Shown piece by piece: positions 45,256-53,681 of a stretch of DNA of 64,000 nucleotides. How positions within the stretch are numbered: position 1 is the first letter of the stretch; every line of letters begins with the position of its first letter. The position numbers and the translations under genes were made by a program. Origin of the DNA: Vampirovibrionales bacterium (GTDB lineage: Bacteria; Cyanobacteriota; Vampirovibrionia; Vampirovibrionales; Vampirovibrionaceae); contig JARXAD010000013.1 in assembly GCA_029866025.1 (NCBI GenBank), forward strand, positions 124,001 through 188,000, given 5' to 3'. The notes under the pieces were generated by a model, which saw only the letters and a list, made by a program, of their open reading frames with translations, was not told the origin of the DNA and ran no database searches.

Positions 45256-45299
45256 TGCTAAAAAATAAGGCTCTAGCCTAGTGCTAAAAAATAAGGCTC
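45248..45299 (+). repeat. 26-bp exact tandem duplication
   Basis: Two identical head-to-tail units at 45248-45273 and 45274-45299. Each has AGCCT and AGGCT arms that can form a short hairpin. The first unit supplies the stop of the upstream ORF and the second supplies TAAGG, the ribosome-binding site of the downstream ORF. A T-run after unit 2 makes it terminator-like. Confidence 0.85.
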
Positions 45300-45304
45300 T
45301 TTTT

Positions 45305-45469
45305 ATGAACATTCAGGACGCCACGGGCCGAGGGGCTTCATTAGGCCGACGGTCATCAGCCCCGGCAAATTTGGGGGGCAGAAAAAATATAGAGGCGCCT
45401 TCGAATGAGTATCAGCAACAAGTAAATGACTTTGTTCGCTCGGTTGCAGAGCCCCGTCTCAGCCAATAA
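45305..45469 (+). CDS. Small orphan protein, 54 residues
   Basis: MNIQDATGRGASLGRRSSAP opens a basic, Gly/Ser-rich N-terminal half; the C-terminal half is a helix (NEYQQQVNDFVRSVAEP). TAAGG lies 9 bases upstream, inside the duplicated unit. Its closeness to the 99-residue gene suggests a two-gene unit. Function unknown. Confidence 0.45.
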   Translation: MNIQDATGRGASLGRRSSAPANLGGRKNIEAPSNEYQQQVNDFVRSVAEPRLSQ

Positions 45470-45478
45470 CTAAGGCGC

Positions 45479-46501
45479 TTAAGCCACCACACAACGCGTT
45501 CGATGGTTGGGTGTGGTTTTAGCTTCCAGTACTGGGACGCCTTGGGTGCAGAGGTCGACGACCTTGGGGCAGCGGGGGGCAAAGGCGCAGGCGTTTAGGG
45601 GAATCTCTCCCACAGCGGGTGGAGCCCCTTCAATGGCTTCCAGTGTTCCGGTATGGGCCAAGGTGGGGATGCTATGGAGCAAGCCTTGGGTGTACGGGTG
45701 CTGAGGGTTGGCAAATAAGTCGTTAGTGGTAGCGGTCTCCACCAAACGCCCCGCGTACATGACGGCCACACGGTCGCACACTTGGGCCACCACGCCCAAA
45801 TCGTGGGTAATCAGTAAGATGCTCATGCCGCGTTCGGCACGAAGGGTGAGTAAGAGCTCTAAAATTTGGGCTTGGACGGTGACATCCAAAGCCGTGGTGG
45901 GCTCATCGGCAATCAGTACGCTTGGTGAGCAGCACAGGGCCATGGCAATCATCACGCGCTGGCGCATGCCGCCGCTAAATTCATGGGGGTATTGATCAAA
46001 TCGGTTTGCTGCCGATGGAATTCGAACCGACTCAAGCGCTTCAATGGCTTTGACCTTGGCTTCTTTGGCTGATAGTGGCTGATGGGCTAGCAGCACTTCC
46101 GTAATTTGTTCACCAATGGTGTAGACAGGATTCAGAGAGGTCATGGGGTCTTGGGGAATGTAGGCAATGCGGGCACCGCGTCGTTTGCGAAGTTCATTGC
46201 CCGAAAGCAGCAGAAGATTCTCCGACGCTTTGGCAGGATTTAACAAATGAACACTACCGCCAGTGATTTGGCCCGGCGAAGGCACTAGGTTGAGGCAAGC
46301 CAAGCTTGTCAAACTTTTGCCACAGCCCGATTCACCCACCAGCCCCAAAATTTCTCCCTGCTGCAAGTCAAAAGACACATCCAAAATCGCTGGCGACATT
46401 CCTTCTGGCCGAGGAAAGCCAATGGAAAGGTGTTGTACCTGCAAAGCGGCTTGTGTGCCAGCGCCAGAAAGGGGTAATGACGGTTGCTGGAGGAGCGACA
46501 T
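45479..46501 (-). CDS. Oligopeptide/dipeptide ABC transporter ATP-binding protein
   Basis: 340 residues, OppD/DppD type. Walker A is [17 protein letters not shown]-loop [12 protein letters not shown], signature [16 protein letters not shown], Walker [17 protein letters not shown]-loop LLITHDLG. The C-terminal oligo_HPY domain is intact ([33 protein letters not shown]) and carries the Cys residues that can bind an iron-sulfur cluster in some members. No permease, binding protein or second ATPase is adjacent, so the rest of the transporter is elsewhere. Confidence 0.92.
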   Translation of the reverse strand: MSLLQQPSLPLSGAGTQAALQVQHLSIGFPRPEGMSPAILDVSFDLQQGEILGLVGESGCGKSLTSLACLNLVPSPGQITGGSVHLLNPAKASENLLLLSGNELRKRRGARIAYIPQDPMTSLNPVYTIGEQITEVLLAHQPLSAKEAKVKAIEALESVRIPSAANRFDQYPHEFSGGMRQRVMIAMALCCSPSVLIADEPTTALDVTVQAQILELLLTLRAERGMSILLITHDLGVVAQVCDRVAVMYAGRLVETATTNDLFANPQHPYTQGLLHSIPTLAHTGTLEAIEGAPPAVGEIPLNACAFAPRCPKVVDLCTQGVPVLEAKTTPNHRTRCVVA

Positions 46502-46558
46502 GGGAACCTTTCTAAGAAGTGCCCCCTATTGTAAAGGACTTTTACAGGAATGGATGCG

Positions 46559-46753
46559 CTACGGAGTGCACCCTAACAAAGGGGCGTCTAACCCCCCTTG
46601 CCCCGAGCGATCTCTTGGCGCACAATAAGGCCACTTCATTCTATCGATAGATTGCGCTAATGAGGTGCTTTCAGCCTTCAATAGTGCGCTTTCGGTCAGA
46701 GTAGGGTCGTATTCAAGGGGTTGGCGTGTCTGTTGCCTGCTTGATGCGCTCAT
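46559..46753 (-). CDS. Possible small hypothetical protein upstream of the ABC ATPase
   Basis: A 64-residue frame, MSASSRQQTRQPLEYDPTLT onward, hydrophilic at first and then Cys/Pro/Gly-rich. It is co-directional with the ABC gene, 57 bases upstream. GGGATGGA abuts the ATG, too close for a good ribosome-binding site. It may be a chance frame in the regulatory region of the divergent oxidase operon. Confidence 0.25.
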   Translation of the reverse strand: MSASSRQQTRQPLEYDPTLTESALLKAESTSLAQSIDRMKWPYCAPRDRSGQGGLDAPLLGCTP

Positions 46754-46810
46754 TCCATCCCGCGGAGCGAATGGAATGAGAGGCTTACTGGATAGATTGA
46801 TTTCATCAAT
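46749..46810 (+). promoter_or_regulatory. Inverted repeats upstream of the oxidase operon
   Basis: CTCATTCCAT (46749-46758) and ATGGAATGAG (46771-46780) form a 10-bp inverted repeat with a 12-base gap. At 46796-46810 ATTGATTTCATCAAT is a palindrome close to the FNR/Anr box TTGAT-N4-ATCAA but with three central bases. Both lie within 85 bases of the ccoN start and could control it in response to oxygen. Confidence 0.4.
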
Positions 46811-46831
46811 GAATTTTAAGGAACGACTTTT

Positions 46832-48238
46832 ATGGCGTGGCTCAACCGCCTTACGGCTGAAGTATTTAGTAACGAACCCTTCAGCGCCAGTCGCAATTTT
46901 TTAGTCTCTGCCATTTTTTGGCTGGTCATCGGTGTCACCTTGGGTACATTGGCCGGTGCTTTAATGGTGTGGCCGGATTTGATTACAGGTATTGGTAACT
47001 TGTCTTTTGGGCGCTTGCGGCCAGCCCACGTCAATATGGTGACCCTCGGCTGGTTATCCATGGGTTACGTAGGGTGTTACTTTTATATTTTACCGGTGTT
47101 GGTTCGCCGCAAGGGTATTTGGAACGAGCGCTTTGCCAACATCACTATGGTGGCTTGGAATTTAGTGGTAGGTATTGGTATTTTTTGCATTACCAATGGG
47201 TTTACCGAGGCCCGCGAGTATGCGGAGCTGGGTTGGTGCTTTGATATTTTAGTACTGGCGGCTTTGCTGGCGTTGGGTGTGAATGGTTATATGACCGTTC
47301 TTACGGGCGAAGAAAAAAAATGGTATGTGTCTATTTGGTACATTTTGGGGTCGTTGTTCTGGTTCCCTCTGGTGTACGTTATTGGTAACCGGGTGTTTGT
47401 TTCCTTTGAGGGCTTGAATGATTCCATTGCCAACTGGTTCTATGGTCACAATATTTTGGGCATGTGGTTTACGGTGGGCGGTGTGGGTATTTTGTACTAT
47501 TTGCTCCCTCGTTTTACGGGTGCGCCCCTCTATAGTCACACCCTCTCTATGATTGGTTTTTGGACTATTGGGATGTTCTATGCACCCACTGGAACCCACC
47601 ATATTTTGCAATCGCCGGTGCCAGAGTGGCTCAAAGCCATTGCTGTTATTAGCAGTGTGTTTTTGTTGGTACCGGTACTCACGGTGCTTACCAACTTTTT
47701 TATGACCATGCGTCACAAGTGGTATCTGGCCGCAGATCATATTCCCTTGCGTTTTGTAATCTCAGCCGGTATTGCGTATTTGCTTACCTGTATTCAGGGG
47801 CCCTTTCAGGCCACACGGTCTATTAACTGGTATTTGCACTTTAGTAACTGGGTGGTGGGTCACGCTCACTTGGCCTTGCTCGCGACGTTTTCTTTCATTG
47901 TGTTTGCTGCCACGTATTACATCATCCCCAAGGTAACGGGCAAAAAAATCTACAGCAAAAAACTGGCGGTGCTTCACTTCTGGCTTACCCTCATTGGCTG
48001 GATGCTCATGCTGATTTCTCTCACCATCGCTGGCCTCATTCAGGCGGCGGGCTGGCATTTCTCCATTGCCATGGATCAGTGGGCCTTTGAGCAAGAACCC
48101 TACATGTTGGTTCGCTTCTTGTCGGGCGTGATGATCACGCTGGGCCAAGTGTTCTTCTTGTTTAACATTTACAAAACGGTGTTTAGCAAAGATGCGGAGC
48201 CTGCTCCACACTCGCCCACCGGTATTGATTTTGTTTAA
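46832..48238 (+). CDS. ccoN: cbb3-type (C-family) cytochrome oxidase catalytic subunit
   Basis: Catalytic subunit of a haem-copper oxygen reductase, in the cytoplasmic membrane. 468 residues with about 12 helices. Haem and copper ligands are visible: LRPAHVNMVTLGW for low-spin haem, FYGHNILGMWFT and APTGTHHILQ for CuB, and NWVVGHAHLALLA for the two haems. GILYYLLP supplies the Tyr expected in helix 7 of the C-family. AAGGAA before ATG 46832 is a good ribosome-binding site. It heads a 12-gene block on one strand. Confidence 0.95.
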   Translation: MAWLNRLTAEVFSNEPFSASRNFLVSAIFWLVIGVTLGTLAGALMVWPDLITGIGNLSFGRLRPAHVNMVTLGWLSMGYVGCYFYILPVLVRRKGIWNERFANITMVAWNLVVGIGIFCITNGFTEAREYAELGWCFDILVLAALLALGVNGYMTVLTGEEKKWYVSIWYILGSLFWFPLVYVIGNRVFVSFEGLNDSIANWFYGHNILGMWFTVGGVGILYYLLPRFTGAPLYSHTLSMIGFWTIGMFYAPTGTHHILQSPVPEWLKAIAVISSVFLLVPVLTVLTNFFMTMRHKWYLAADHIPLRFVISAGIAYLLTCIQGPFQATRSINWYLHFSNWVVGHAHLALLATFSFIVFAATYYIIPKVTGKKIYSKKLAVLHFWLTLIGWMLMLISLTIAGLIQAAGWHFSIAMDQWAFEQEPYMLVRFLSGVMITLGQVFFLFNIYKTVFSKDAEPAPHSPTGIDFV

Positions 48239-48286
48239 CGTTGTTTCTTTGGTTTAACCCGTTCTATCAGTTGAGGCCCCGTCTCT

Positions 48287-49270
48287 ATGCGTCCCAACAT
48301 TAACTACCTGATTGCCGCCGGCTTTGTGGCTCTCATCTTTCTCACCATTATTTACGTGACGGCCATTTTGCCTGCCAGCACTTTTCAGCCCGAAGCGACC
48401 AGGGCGGCCAATGTGTATGTGGAAGGGTCTCCCCAGTTTAAGGGCCGCGAAATTTATCGTCGTGAAGGCTGTTTTTACTGCCACACCCAGTTTTCTCGGT
48501 ATCAAGATAGAGAAATGGGTGAGCTGGTAAAGGCTGGCGATTACGTGAATGAAACCCCTCACGTGCTGGGCACTGAGCGAACTGGCCCCGATTTAAGCAA
48601 TATTGGTGGCAAATATCCCGATGCCTTCCATTGGACTCATCATATGAACCCTAGAGTGGTGAAGCCCGGCAGCATTATGCCAGCTTTTAGCTACCTTAAT
48701 GATCAAGAAATGTCTTACCTCGTGGCGTACCTGCAAGAAGTGGGTAAGCGCCGTAAGCCACCGGCTTGGGTGGCGGCTCCTCAGGAATATCGCGATCGCT
48801 ACCACTTGGTAGCCGAATCGGTGGATGTGAACTCTTCGGCCGCTGCCAATGCTGGTCGCGGTATTTATATGCAAAACTGTGCCCAGTGCCACGGTATCCA
48901 AGGCCGCGGTAACGGCCCGGTTAGTATTTCTATGCAGAAAAAGCCGGCCAACTTTACCCGTCCTTTCTATCGCTCGTATGATGATGCGACTTGGTTCTGG
49001 CGGGTGGCGGAAGGCGTGCCCGGCACGCGGATGCCTCGGTGGTACAAAACCTTGGGCGATGAGAGCATGGCGTATGTGGCGGCGTATTTAAAAACACTCC
49101 CTCAAGATGCCGAAACGCCTGTGGCAAACATGGATGATATTGATCGTGCTGATAAAATGGACATGAACTATTGGCAGATTGAAGCAGCCAAAAACAGCTT
49201 AGGTCAAAATGATCCGTTCCAAGCCTACGCACCTACCACCTTTAAGGCTGCTGTTGGAGGAGCCCACTAA
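48287..49270 (+). CDS. ccoO: CcoO-type subunit fused to a second cytochrome c domain
   Basis: 327 residues with one N-terminal membrane helix (LIAAGFVALIFLTIIYVTA). Domain 1 matches CcoO: GREIYRREGCFYCHTQFSRY (haem c at Cys62/Cys65/His66) and PGSIMPAFSYL with the axial Met. Domain 2, from about residue 185, is a further c-type domain: NCAQCHGIQGRGNG (Cys198/Cys201/His202) and GTRMPRW. Classical CcoO has one haem c, so this is a fused di-haem form that may carry part of the CcoP role. It ends at the start of the CcoS-like gene (TAATG overlap). Confidence 0.92.
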   Translation: MRPNINYLIAAGFVALIFLTIIYVTAILPASTFQPEATRAANVYVEGSPQFKGREIYRREGCFYCHTQFSRYQDREMGELVKAGDYVNETPHVLGTERTGPDLSNIGGKYPDAFHWTHHMNPRVVKPGSIMPAFSYLNDQEMSYLVAYLQEVGKRRKPPAWVAAPQEYRDRYHLVAESVDVNSSAAANAGRGIYMQNCAQCHGIQGRGNGPVSISMQKKPANFTRPFYRSYDDATWFWRVAEGVPGTRMPRWYKTLGDESMAYVAAYLKTLPQDAETPVANMDDIDRADKMDMNYWQIEAAKNSLGQNDPFQAYAPTTFKAAVGGAH

Positions 49271-49443
49271 TGAATTGTCCTGGATGTTTAACCACGGGCC
49301 TCGGTCCTGGATACATTGCTTCCTTTGCCATTTGCGGCTTGTTTTTTATTTTAGGCTTGGGCGTACTGTTCTGGGCTTCTCGTAACGGCAAGCTGGATGG
49401 CCTGGATGATACCAAGTTTGCCATGTTGCAAGACGAAGATTAA
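49270..49443 (+). CDS. CcoS-like small membrane protein
   Basis: 57 residues, overlapping the ccoO stop by one base. MNCPGCLTTGLGPGYIASFA leads into one helix (ICGLFFILGLGVLFW), then ASRNGKLDGLDDTKFAML and an acidic end DED. The helix followed by W-A-x-R-x-G-x-x-D-D/G-L matches CcoS, needed for cofactor insertion into cbb3 oxidases. The CxxC in the N-terminus is not usual for CcoS and could bind metal. Confidence 0.65.
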   Translation: MNCPGCLTTGLGPGYIASFAICGLFFILGLGVLFWASRNGKLDGLDDTKFAMLQDED

Positions 49444-49487
49444 TAGAAATAAGAGGTGTTTACCTCAACGTTTTGGAGATAGTTTTT

Positions 49488-49649
49488 ATGACAGATAGTG
49501 AAACAACAGCTGCCCCCGCCGATAGCACCACAAAGGCCAACGAGGACTTTGTGGTTAACGAAACGGACGTGCCTTGGTTTTTGTGGGTGTTTTTTGGTTT
49601 GATTATTTGTTGGGCGTCGGTATCATGGCTCCCTCTCTTTGGTTATTAA
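49488..49649 (+). CDS. Small membrane protein resembling the CcoP N-terminal helix
   Basis: 53 residues: a hydrophilic, Thr/Ala/Glu-rich N-terminus, then DVPWFLWVFFGLIICWASVS and a short tail. The acidic-Pro-Trp-Trp/Phe-LWLF pattern resembles the membrane anchor at the start of CcoP/FixP. TGGAGA at 49474-49479 gives a good ribosome-binding site. In this operon the CcoP anchor and its haem domains seem to be separate proteins; that is inference. Confidence 0.55.
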   Translation: MTDSETTAAPADSTTKANEDFVVNETDVPWFLWVFFGLIICWASVSWLPLFGY

Positions 49650-49693
49650 TGGTTATTGGTTTTGAATGAGCATGTTCAATAAGGTTTGATTCA

Positions 49694-50701
49694 ATGTTGG
49701 CTCAACGATTTTTACAAGCAACAGTGATGCTGGCAGGGGTAGCTCTTCTTTTCTCCCTAACAGGCTGTACTCAAGCGACCTCCGTTAAAGATGCTCGCTT
49801 GGCGGCGGCACCCGTGCTGGATTCGGCTCAGACCCAATTGGATTTTGACTATCCTTCGCGCCCTCCCTCTCTAAAGCAGGGCAAAGAAATTTTTGTGGCT
49901 CAGTGTGCGGCTTGCCACGCTCCAAGTTTTTTCCAACAGCCTAAAGTTCAAAAAGATTTTTTATACGCAACGCCCATTGATTTGTACATTTTGCTAACCA
50001 CCGGTAAGGCGCCTGCACTCAAGCAAGAGACTAACACGCGTAAGACCATTGTATTGGCCAGTAGTCATCCTTCCTTCCGCGATAAATTATCGCGTGATGA
50101 GCGTTGGGCCGTGTTGTTTTATGCACGGCACTTGGCTGGCGCTAGCGATATTCAGCACGCCGCGACGGGCAATGACCCTGATATTGCTGCGGTGTATGGT
50201 GCCAACTGTGCCGTGTGTCATGGCAAAAAAGGGCATGCCAATGGCCCTTTGCACACCGGTCACCCCAGTAAGCACGAGCTAAACGGTGGTAAGGTTCATA
50301 CGGGTCTTTTTTATCCGGCTCCGGCGCGCTTTACTCAGTACGATCGTGTGTTTAACCGGACCGATGCCCAGTGGTTCCAGTATTTGGTGGAAGGCATTTA
50401 CCCGTCGGGTATGCCCGCGTGGCTAGGCAACCAAGATAAAGACAGCGGATATGTGTTTGATGAAAAACTGTTGTGGATGCTGGTAAAACACGTGCGTTTA
50501 TTAGCTTTAAATCCCGATTTAGACGTGGATGAGCCAACCCCTTCTGGTTTGGTGCCTGCTAAGGCGGATCAACCTTATACCAATCCCCTCATTCCTCCGG
50601 TTACCAAAGTGGTTCACTTTGATTACCGTGGGAAGCACACCACGGACTATTTTGATAACCAAAAATCCAATATGTCTTGGGTTAATGGATCTCACCAGTA
50701 A
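49694..50701 (+). CDS. Di-haem cytochrome c lipoprotein
   Basis: 335 residues. The signal peptide ends in the lipobox SLTGC (Cys25), so the protein is lipid-anchored on the outer face of a membrane. Two c-type haem sites: AQCAACHAPSFF (Cys71/Cys74/His75) and NCAVCHGKKGHANG (Cys172/Cys175/His176), with GMPAW as a candidate axial Met. It could stand in for the haem domains of CcoP or link the Rieske protein to CcoO. Location between the oxidase and bc genes supports the second role. Confidence 0.88.
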   Translation: MLAQRFLQATVMLAGVALLFSLTGCTQATSVKDARLAAAPVLDSAQTQLDFDYPSRPPSLKQGKEIFVAQCAACHAPSFFQQPKVQKDFLYATPIDLYILLTTGKAPALKQETNTRKTIVLASSHPSFRDKLSRDERWAVLFYARHLAGASDIQHAATGNDPDIAAVYGANCAVCHGKKGHANGPLHTGHPSKHELNGGKVHTGLFYPAPARFTQYDRVFNRTDAQWFQYLVEGIYPSGMPAWLGNQDKDSGYVFDEKLLWMLVKHVRLLALNPDLDVDEPTPSGLVPAKADQPYTNPLIPPVTKVVHFDYRGKHTTDYFDNQKSNMSWVNGSHQ

Positions 50702-50732
50702 TACGGTTGCCTTTTGTTGAAAGTTTGACGTG

Positions 50733-51377
50733 ATGGATCGTAGAGCCTTTCTGAAACTCTTACTCAGCCTCCCGGTTATCGGGGGCTTGGGTTTGTTTGC
50801 TTCTCCTTTGCTGCGGTATTTAAGGCCCAGTTTGGGCCCATTGGCTGCCACTCGTGTGGATACCAGTAATGGTTTACTAAAAACCAGTGGTAGCAAAGGG
50901 CTTTTTACTCCGGGCGATGAGCCTCAGCGTGAAAAAGAAGTGGTATTTAAATTATCGGATTTTGTAAAAACGTGGGATTCTCAAACTTTTACCTTTGGCC
51001 AGCGCAGCAAAGAATTTACCTTTAAGCAGTTTCAATCGGTTCGTATTCCTGGTTTTGTGGTACGTATGCCTGATAAAGACGGGCAGATGGATTTCTCGGT
51101 GGTGAGTCGTATTTGTCCTCATATGGGCTGCGTGTTTAACTATATTTTGCCAGAACAAGCCAAAGAGTATAACTATGCGCAGGCTGCTACCCCTCTGTAT
51201 GCCTGCCCATGCCACTTAAGTGTGTATGATCCGCTGCAAGGGCAGTTGGTAGACGGAAAAAATGTAATGGGAAAAGTGGTCAGTGGTCCTGCGCCTCGTC
51301 CGCCCCGCCATTTTGAGTGGAATATTCGCGGAGATGAACTGGTGATTGTGGCGGTTGAAACCGGAGGCATTAGCTAG
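50733..51377 (+). CDS. Rieske iron-sulfur protein of a bc-type complex
   Basis: 214 residues. The N-terminus MDRRAFLKLLLSLPVIGG is a Tat-like twin-Arg signal and membrane anchor. The [2Fe-2S] site is complete: ICPHMGC (Cys128, His130, Cys133) and YACPCHLSVYDP (Cys158, Cys160, His161), including the disulfide pair. It accepts electrons from quinol at the Qo site and passes them to cytochrome c. It starts with adjacent GTG/ATG codons and ends 4 bases before the first cytochrome b gene. Confidence 0.94.
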   Translation: MDRRAFLKLLLSLPVIGGLGLFASPLLRYLRPSLGPLAATRVDTSNGLLKTSGSKGLFTPGDEPQREKEVVFKLSDFVKTWDSQTFTFGQRSKEFTFKQFQSVRIPGFVVRMPDKDGQMDFSVVSRICPHMGCVFNYILPEQAKEYNYAQAATPLYACPCHLSVYDPLQGQLVDGKNVMGKVVSGPAPRPPRHFEWNIRGDELVIVAVETGGIS

Positions 51378-51381
51378 CTTT

Positions 51382-52944
51382 ATGCAGGCTGTTATTACAT
51401 CTCTACAAAATACGGTAAAGGCTCAGGGCCAACAGCTTCTTGCCGAGCTAAATCCTCTGGTATTAGTGCCGAAAATTTTTGATTTTATCAAGTCACGCTT
51501 GGAAAAAATTGATTTTTTTGATGAGACCAAAGTGGCTCTTCAAAAAGACTCGCCTTGGTATCAGCTGGGCGGCATGTTTTACATGGCGTGGGTTGTTGTC
51601 TTGGTGACGGGTATTTTATTGATTGCCGTGTATTTGCCCACCATCGATCAGGCCTACAACTCGGTTAATGTTCTTAGCGAAAACTTTTTTGGTTCGGTGC
51701 TGCGCGGCATGCATAAGTATGGTGGAGACGCCATGATTATTGCTGCCACCCTGCGGGTATACCGCATGTGGTTTACGGCAGAATATAAAAACAAAGGTGA
51801 ATTTACCTTTATTCTTTCCATTATTTTATTGCTAGTGGCCATGTATTCGGGTCTTAGCGGCTATTTACTAATTTGGAACCAACGTGCTTTTTGGGCCACC
51901 AAGGTTTTTGCCACGTTCCCCACCTACCTCGATATCATGCCCAAAGTTTGGTATTGGCCGTGGGAAGGCAATGTGTTGGTGAATGGGCGCACTTGGTTTT
52001 TACCCAACCTCATTGGATCGGTTACTAAAATTATTGGGGATGTAACCCACCAAGGGGTCACTACTTCTCAGGCGTTAATGGGCGGTAGTTCCATTGGCCA
52101 GGCCACCATGACACGCTTTTTTGCTTTGCACTTTGCGTTGTCGGTGCTTTTGTTGATTGTGACCGAACTCTATTTCTATAAGAATCGTTTAAAGCGTATT
52201 AACCTAACCACAGGCGTAAAGTGGCTGTTGGTGGGTATGATTTGCTTTGTGGCCATTATTTTCCCTGCCGAAAGTGGATCACGGGCCAATCCAGAAGTCA
52301 CACCCCTGCCGATTTTGTCGGATTGGTATTTTTTGGCGCTGTATCAAATGCTTAAGTATATGGATCCTTATTGGGCCACGATTTGGACCTTGGGTGTGCC
52401 CTTTGTGACCATTGCCATTATGTTTTTGGATTGGGGACCGGAACGTAACCCTTGGAAACGTCCCATTCCTACCAGCATTTGTATTATGGCCATCATTCAA
52501 TTCATCGTCTTCTCGTTGCTGATTATCGCCAACCAGGCCAACTTGGATCGAGATCCGCCGTATTGGTACGCCAGCATGGTGCTGTTTATTACCATTGGTC
52601 AGTTTTGGCACTGGTCGTTGTATCGTCAGTGGTTCCCTATGGCGGTGTGGATTGGTTTTAACCTGGTGTCGGCTACTTTCTACCTATGGTTTTGGCACGT
52701 GCAAGCCGATCCGTGGTTGGCCATTTGGTTCAACACGGAAGTGCTCCACAATGCCGCTTACGTTATTCCAGCCGCCATTAAAAGTACTATGACCTCGGAA
52801 GGCTTGAACTGGACCAACCTTTACTGGAACTTTGTTTGGGCTGGGTTTGCCTATTTGCAAGCACTAGTGGGTGGATTGGTGATGCTAACTACGGGTAAAA
52901 ACCCCATTCCTATGGGTGGCACCTTACCGGAGGTTAAAGCGTAG
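51382..52944 (+). CDS. Cytochrome b (full length) lacking one haem's ligands
   Basis: 520 residues. The N-terminal part has the cytochrome b four-helix core: VLRGMHKYGG with His111, GLSGYLLIWNQ, and TMTRFFALHF with His250. At the places of the second His in each helix there are Arg125 (ATLRVYRMW) and Tyr264/Phe265, so only the haem bL pair remains and the haem bH pair is missing. The C-terminal part, equivalent to subunit IV, carries PLPILSDWYFLALYQ, a variant of the PEWY Qo motif, and further helices. Start ATG 51382 follows the Rieske stop by 4 bases. Confidence 0.9.
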   Translation: MQAVITSLQNTVKAQGQQLLAELNPLVLVPKIFDFIKSRLEKIDFFDETKVALQKDSPWYQLGGMFYMAWVVVLVTGILLIAVYLPTIDQAYNSVNVLSENFFGSVLRGMHKYGGDAMIIAATLRVYRMWFTAEYKNKGEFTFILSIILLLVAMYSGLSGYLLIWNQRAFWATKVFATFPTYLDIMPKVWYWPWEGNVLVNGRTWFLPNLIGSVTKIIGDVTHQGVTTSQALMGGSSIGQATMTRFFALHFALSVLLLIVTELYFYKNRLKRINLTTGVKWLLVGMICFVAIIFPAESGSRANPEVTPLPILSDWYFLALYQMLKYMDPYWATIWTLGVPFVTIAIMFLDWGPERNPWKRPIPTSICIMAIIQFIVFSLLIIANQANLDRDPPYWYASMVLFITIGQFWHWSLYRQWFPMAVWIGFNLVSATFYLWFWHVQADPWLAIWFNTEVLHNAAYVIPAAIKSTMTSEGLNWTNLYWNFVWAGFAYLQALVGGLVMLTTGKNPIPMGGTLPEVKA

Positions 52945-53321
52945 TGACTTCCGTACCAACCACATCTGCGGGTGATACCCACACGGCTTCTTTGGGAATT
53001 TCCAAGGTGGTTTGGTGGGCTGTGTTTATTGCCGATTCGCTGTTGATGTCTCATTGGTTGCAACAGTTTAAGCTTTTTACCCTAACCCCAGGCATGGGAT
53101 CGGGTCTTTCTCTGGCTGGGTTTAGTGTGGCTTTTATTCTCGCTACGTCGGTGCTTGTGTATGATGGCTACGCGAAAGAATGGGGTAAAGGAACGATTCG
53201 TAATACGATTCCTTGGTTTGAATCGGTGGTTCGCTGGCAGTTGATGCGCCATTCGTTGGCAGCTCCTCCTCAGGCTGCTCCTACTTCCGTGTCTTTGTCT
53301 TCAATGGAAACGACCGTATGA
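52944..53321 (+). CDS. Small two-helix membrane protein of the bc block
   Basis: 125 residues starting at GTG 52944, which overlaps the cytochrome b stop by one base. Helices: ISKVVWWAVFIADSLLMSHW and AGFSVAFILATSVLVYDGYA, then a basic stretch and a Pro/Ser tail. No cofactor motif. Tight coupling indicates a structural subunit of the bc complex. Not recognised. Confidence 0.7.
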   Translation: MTSVPTTSAGDTHTASLGISKVVWWAVFIADSLLMSHWLQQFKLFTLTPGMGSGLSLAGFSVAFILATSVLVYDGYAKEWGKGTIRNTIPWFESVVRWQLMRHSLAAPPQAAPTSVSLSSMETTV

Positions 53322-53626
53322 CTTCTCCTCTTAAAACCGTTGTGGCTGTGTTGTGCGTTTTAGGTGCCGTTTTTGTTGGCTTACCCTTAATGGTGGTAAG
53401 CGAATTGCAAACCAACACAGCAGCCACCTTGGATTTTGCCAGTATCTACTCGTTGGGTTCTGCTGCCACTCTTCAACTCCCTGCCATTAGTCACATGATT
53501 ACGGCAGGCCTAAAGCCTTATTGTGTAGGCTTTGGCGCTGTTTTGTTTTTGGTAGCCATCGCCTTGGTGTTGCTGGATGGTGAAGACAAGATTGCCACTC
53601 TCAAAGGCTCGGATACCGACGCCTAA
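53318..53626 (+). CDS. Small two-helix membrane protein of the bc block
   Basis: 102 residues, overlapping the previous gene by 4 bases (ATGA). Helices: VVAVLCVLGAVFVGLPLMVV and LKPYCVGFGAVLFLVAIALV; a loop with Thr/Ala/Ser lies between them and would face the outside. Two Cys sit in or near the helices. No known family. Likely a further subunit. Confidence 0.65.
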   Translation: MTSPLKTVVAVLCVLGAVFVGLPLMVVSELQTNTAATLDFASIYSLGSAATLQLPAISHMITAGLKPYCVGFGAVLFLVAIALVLLDGEDKIATLKGSDTDA

Positions 53627-53681
53627 CGCTTCAATTCTCTCTCGTTTTAATGCTCGACCTCTGGAAAACAGGACCGCCTAT

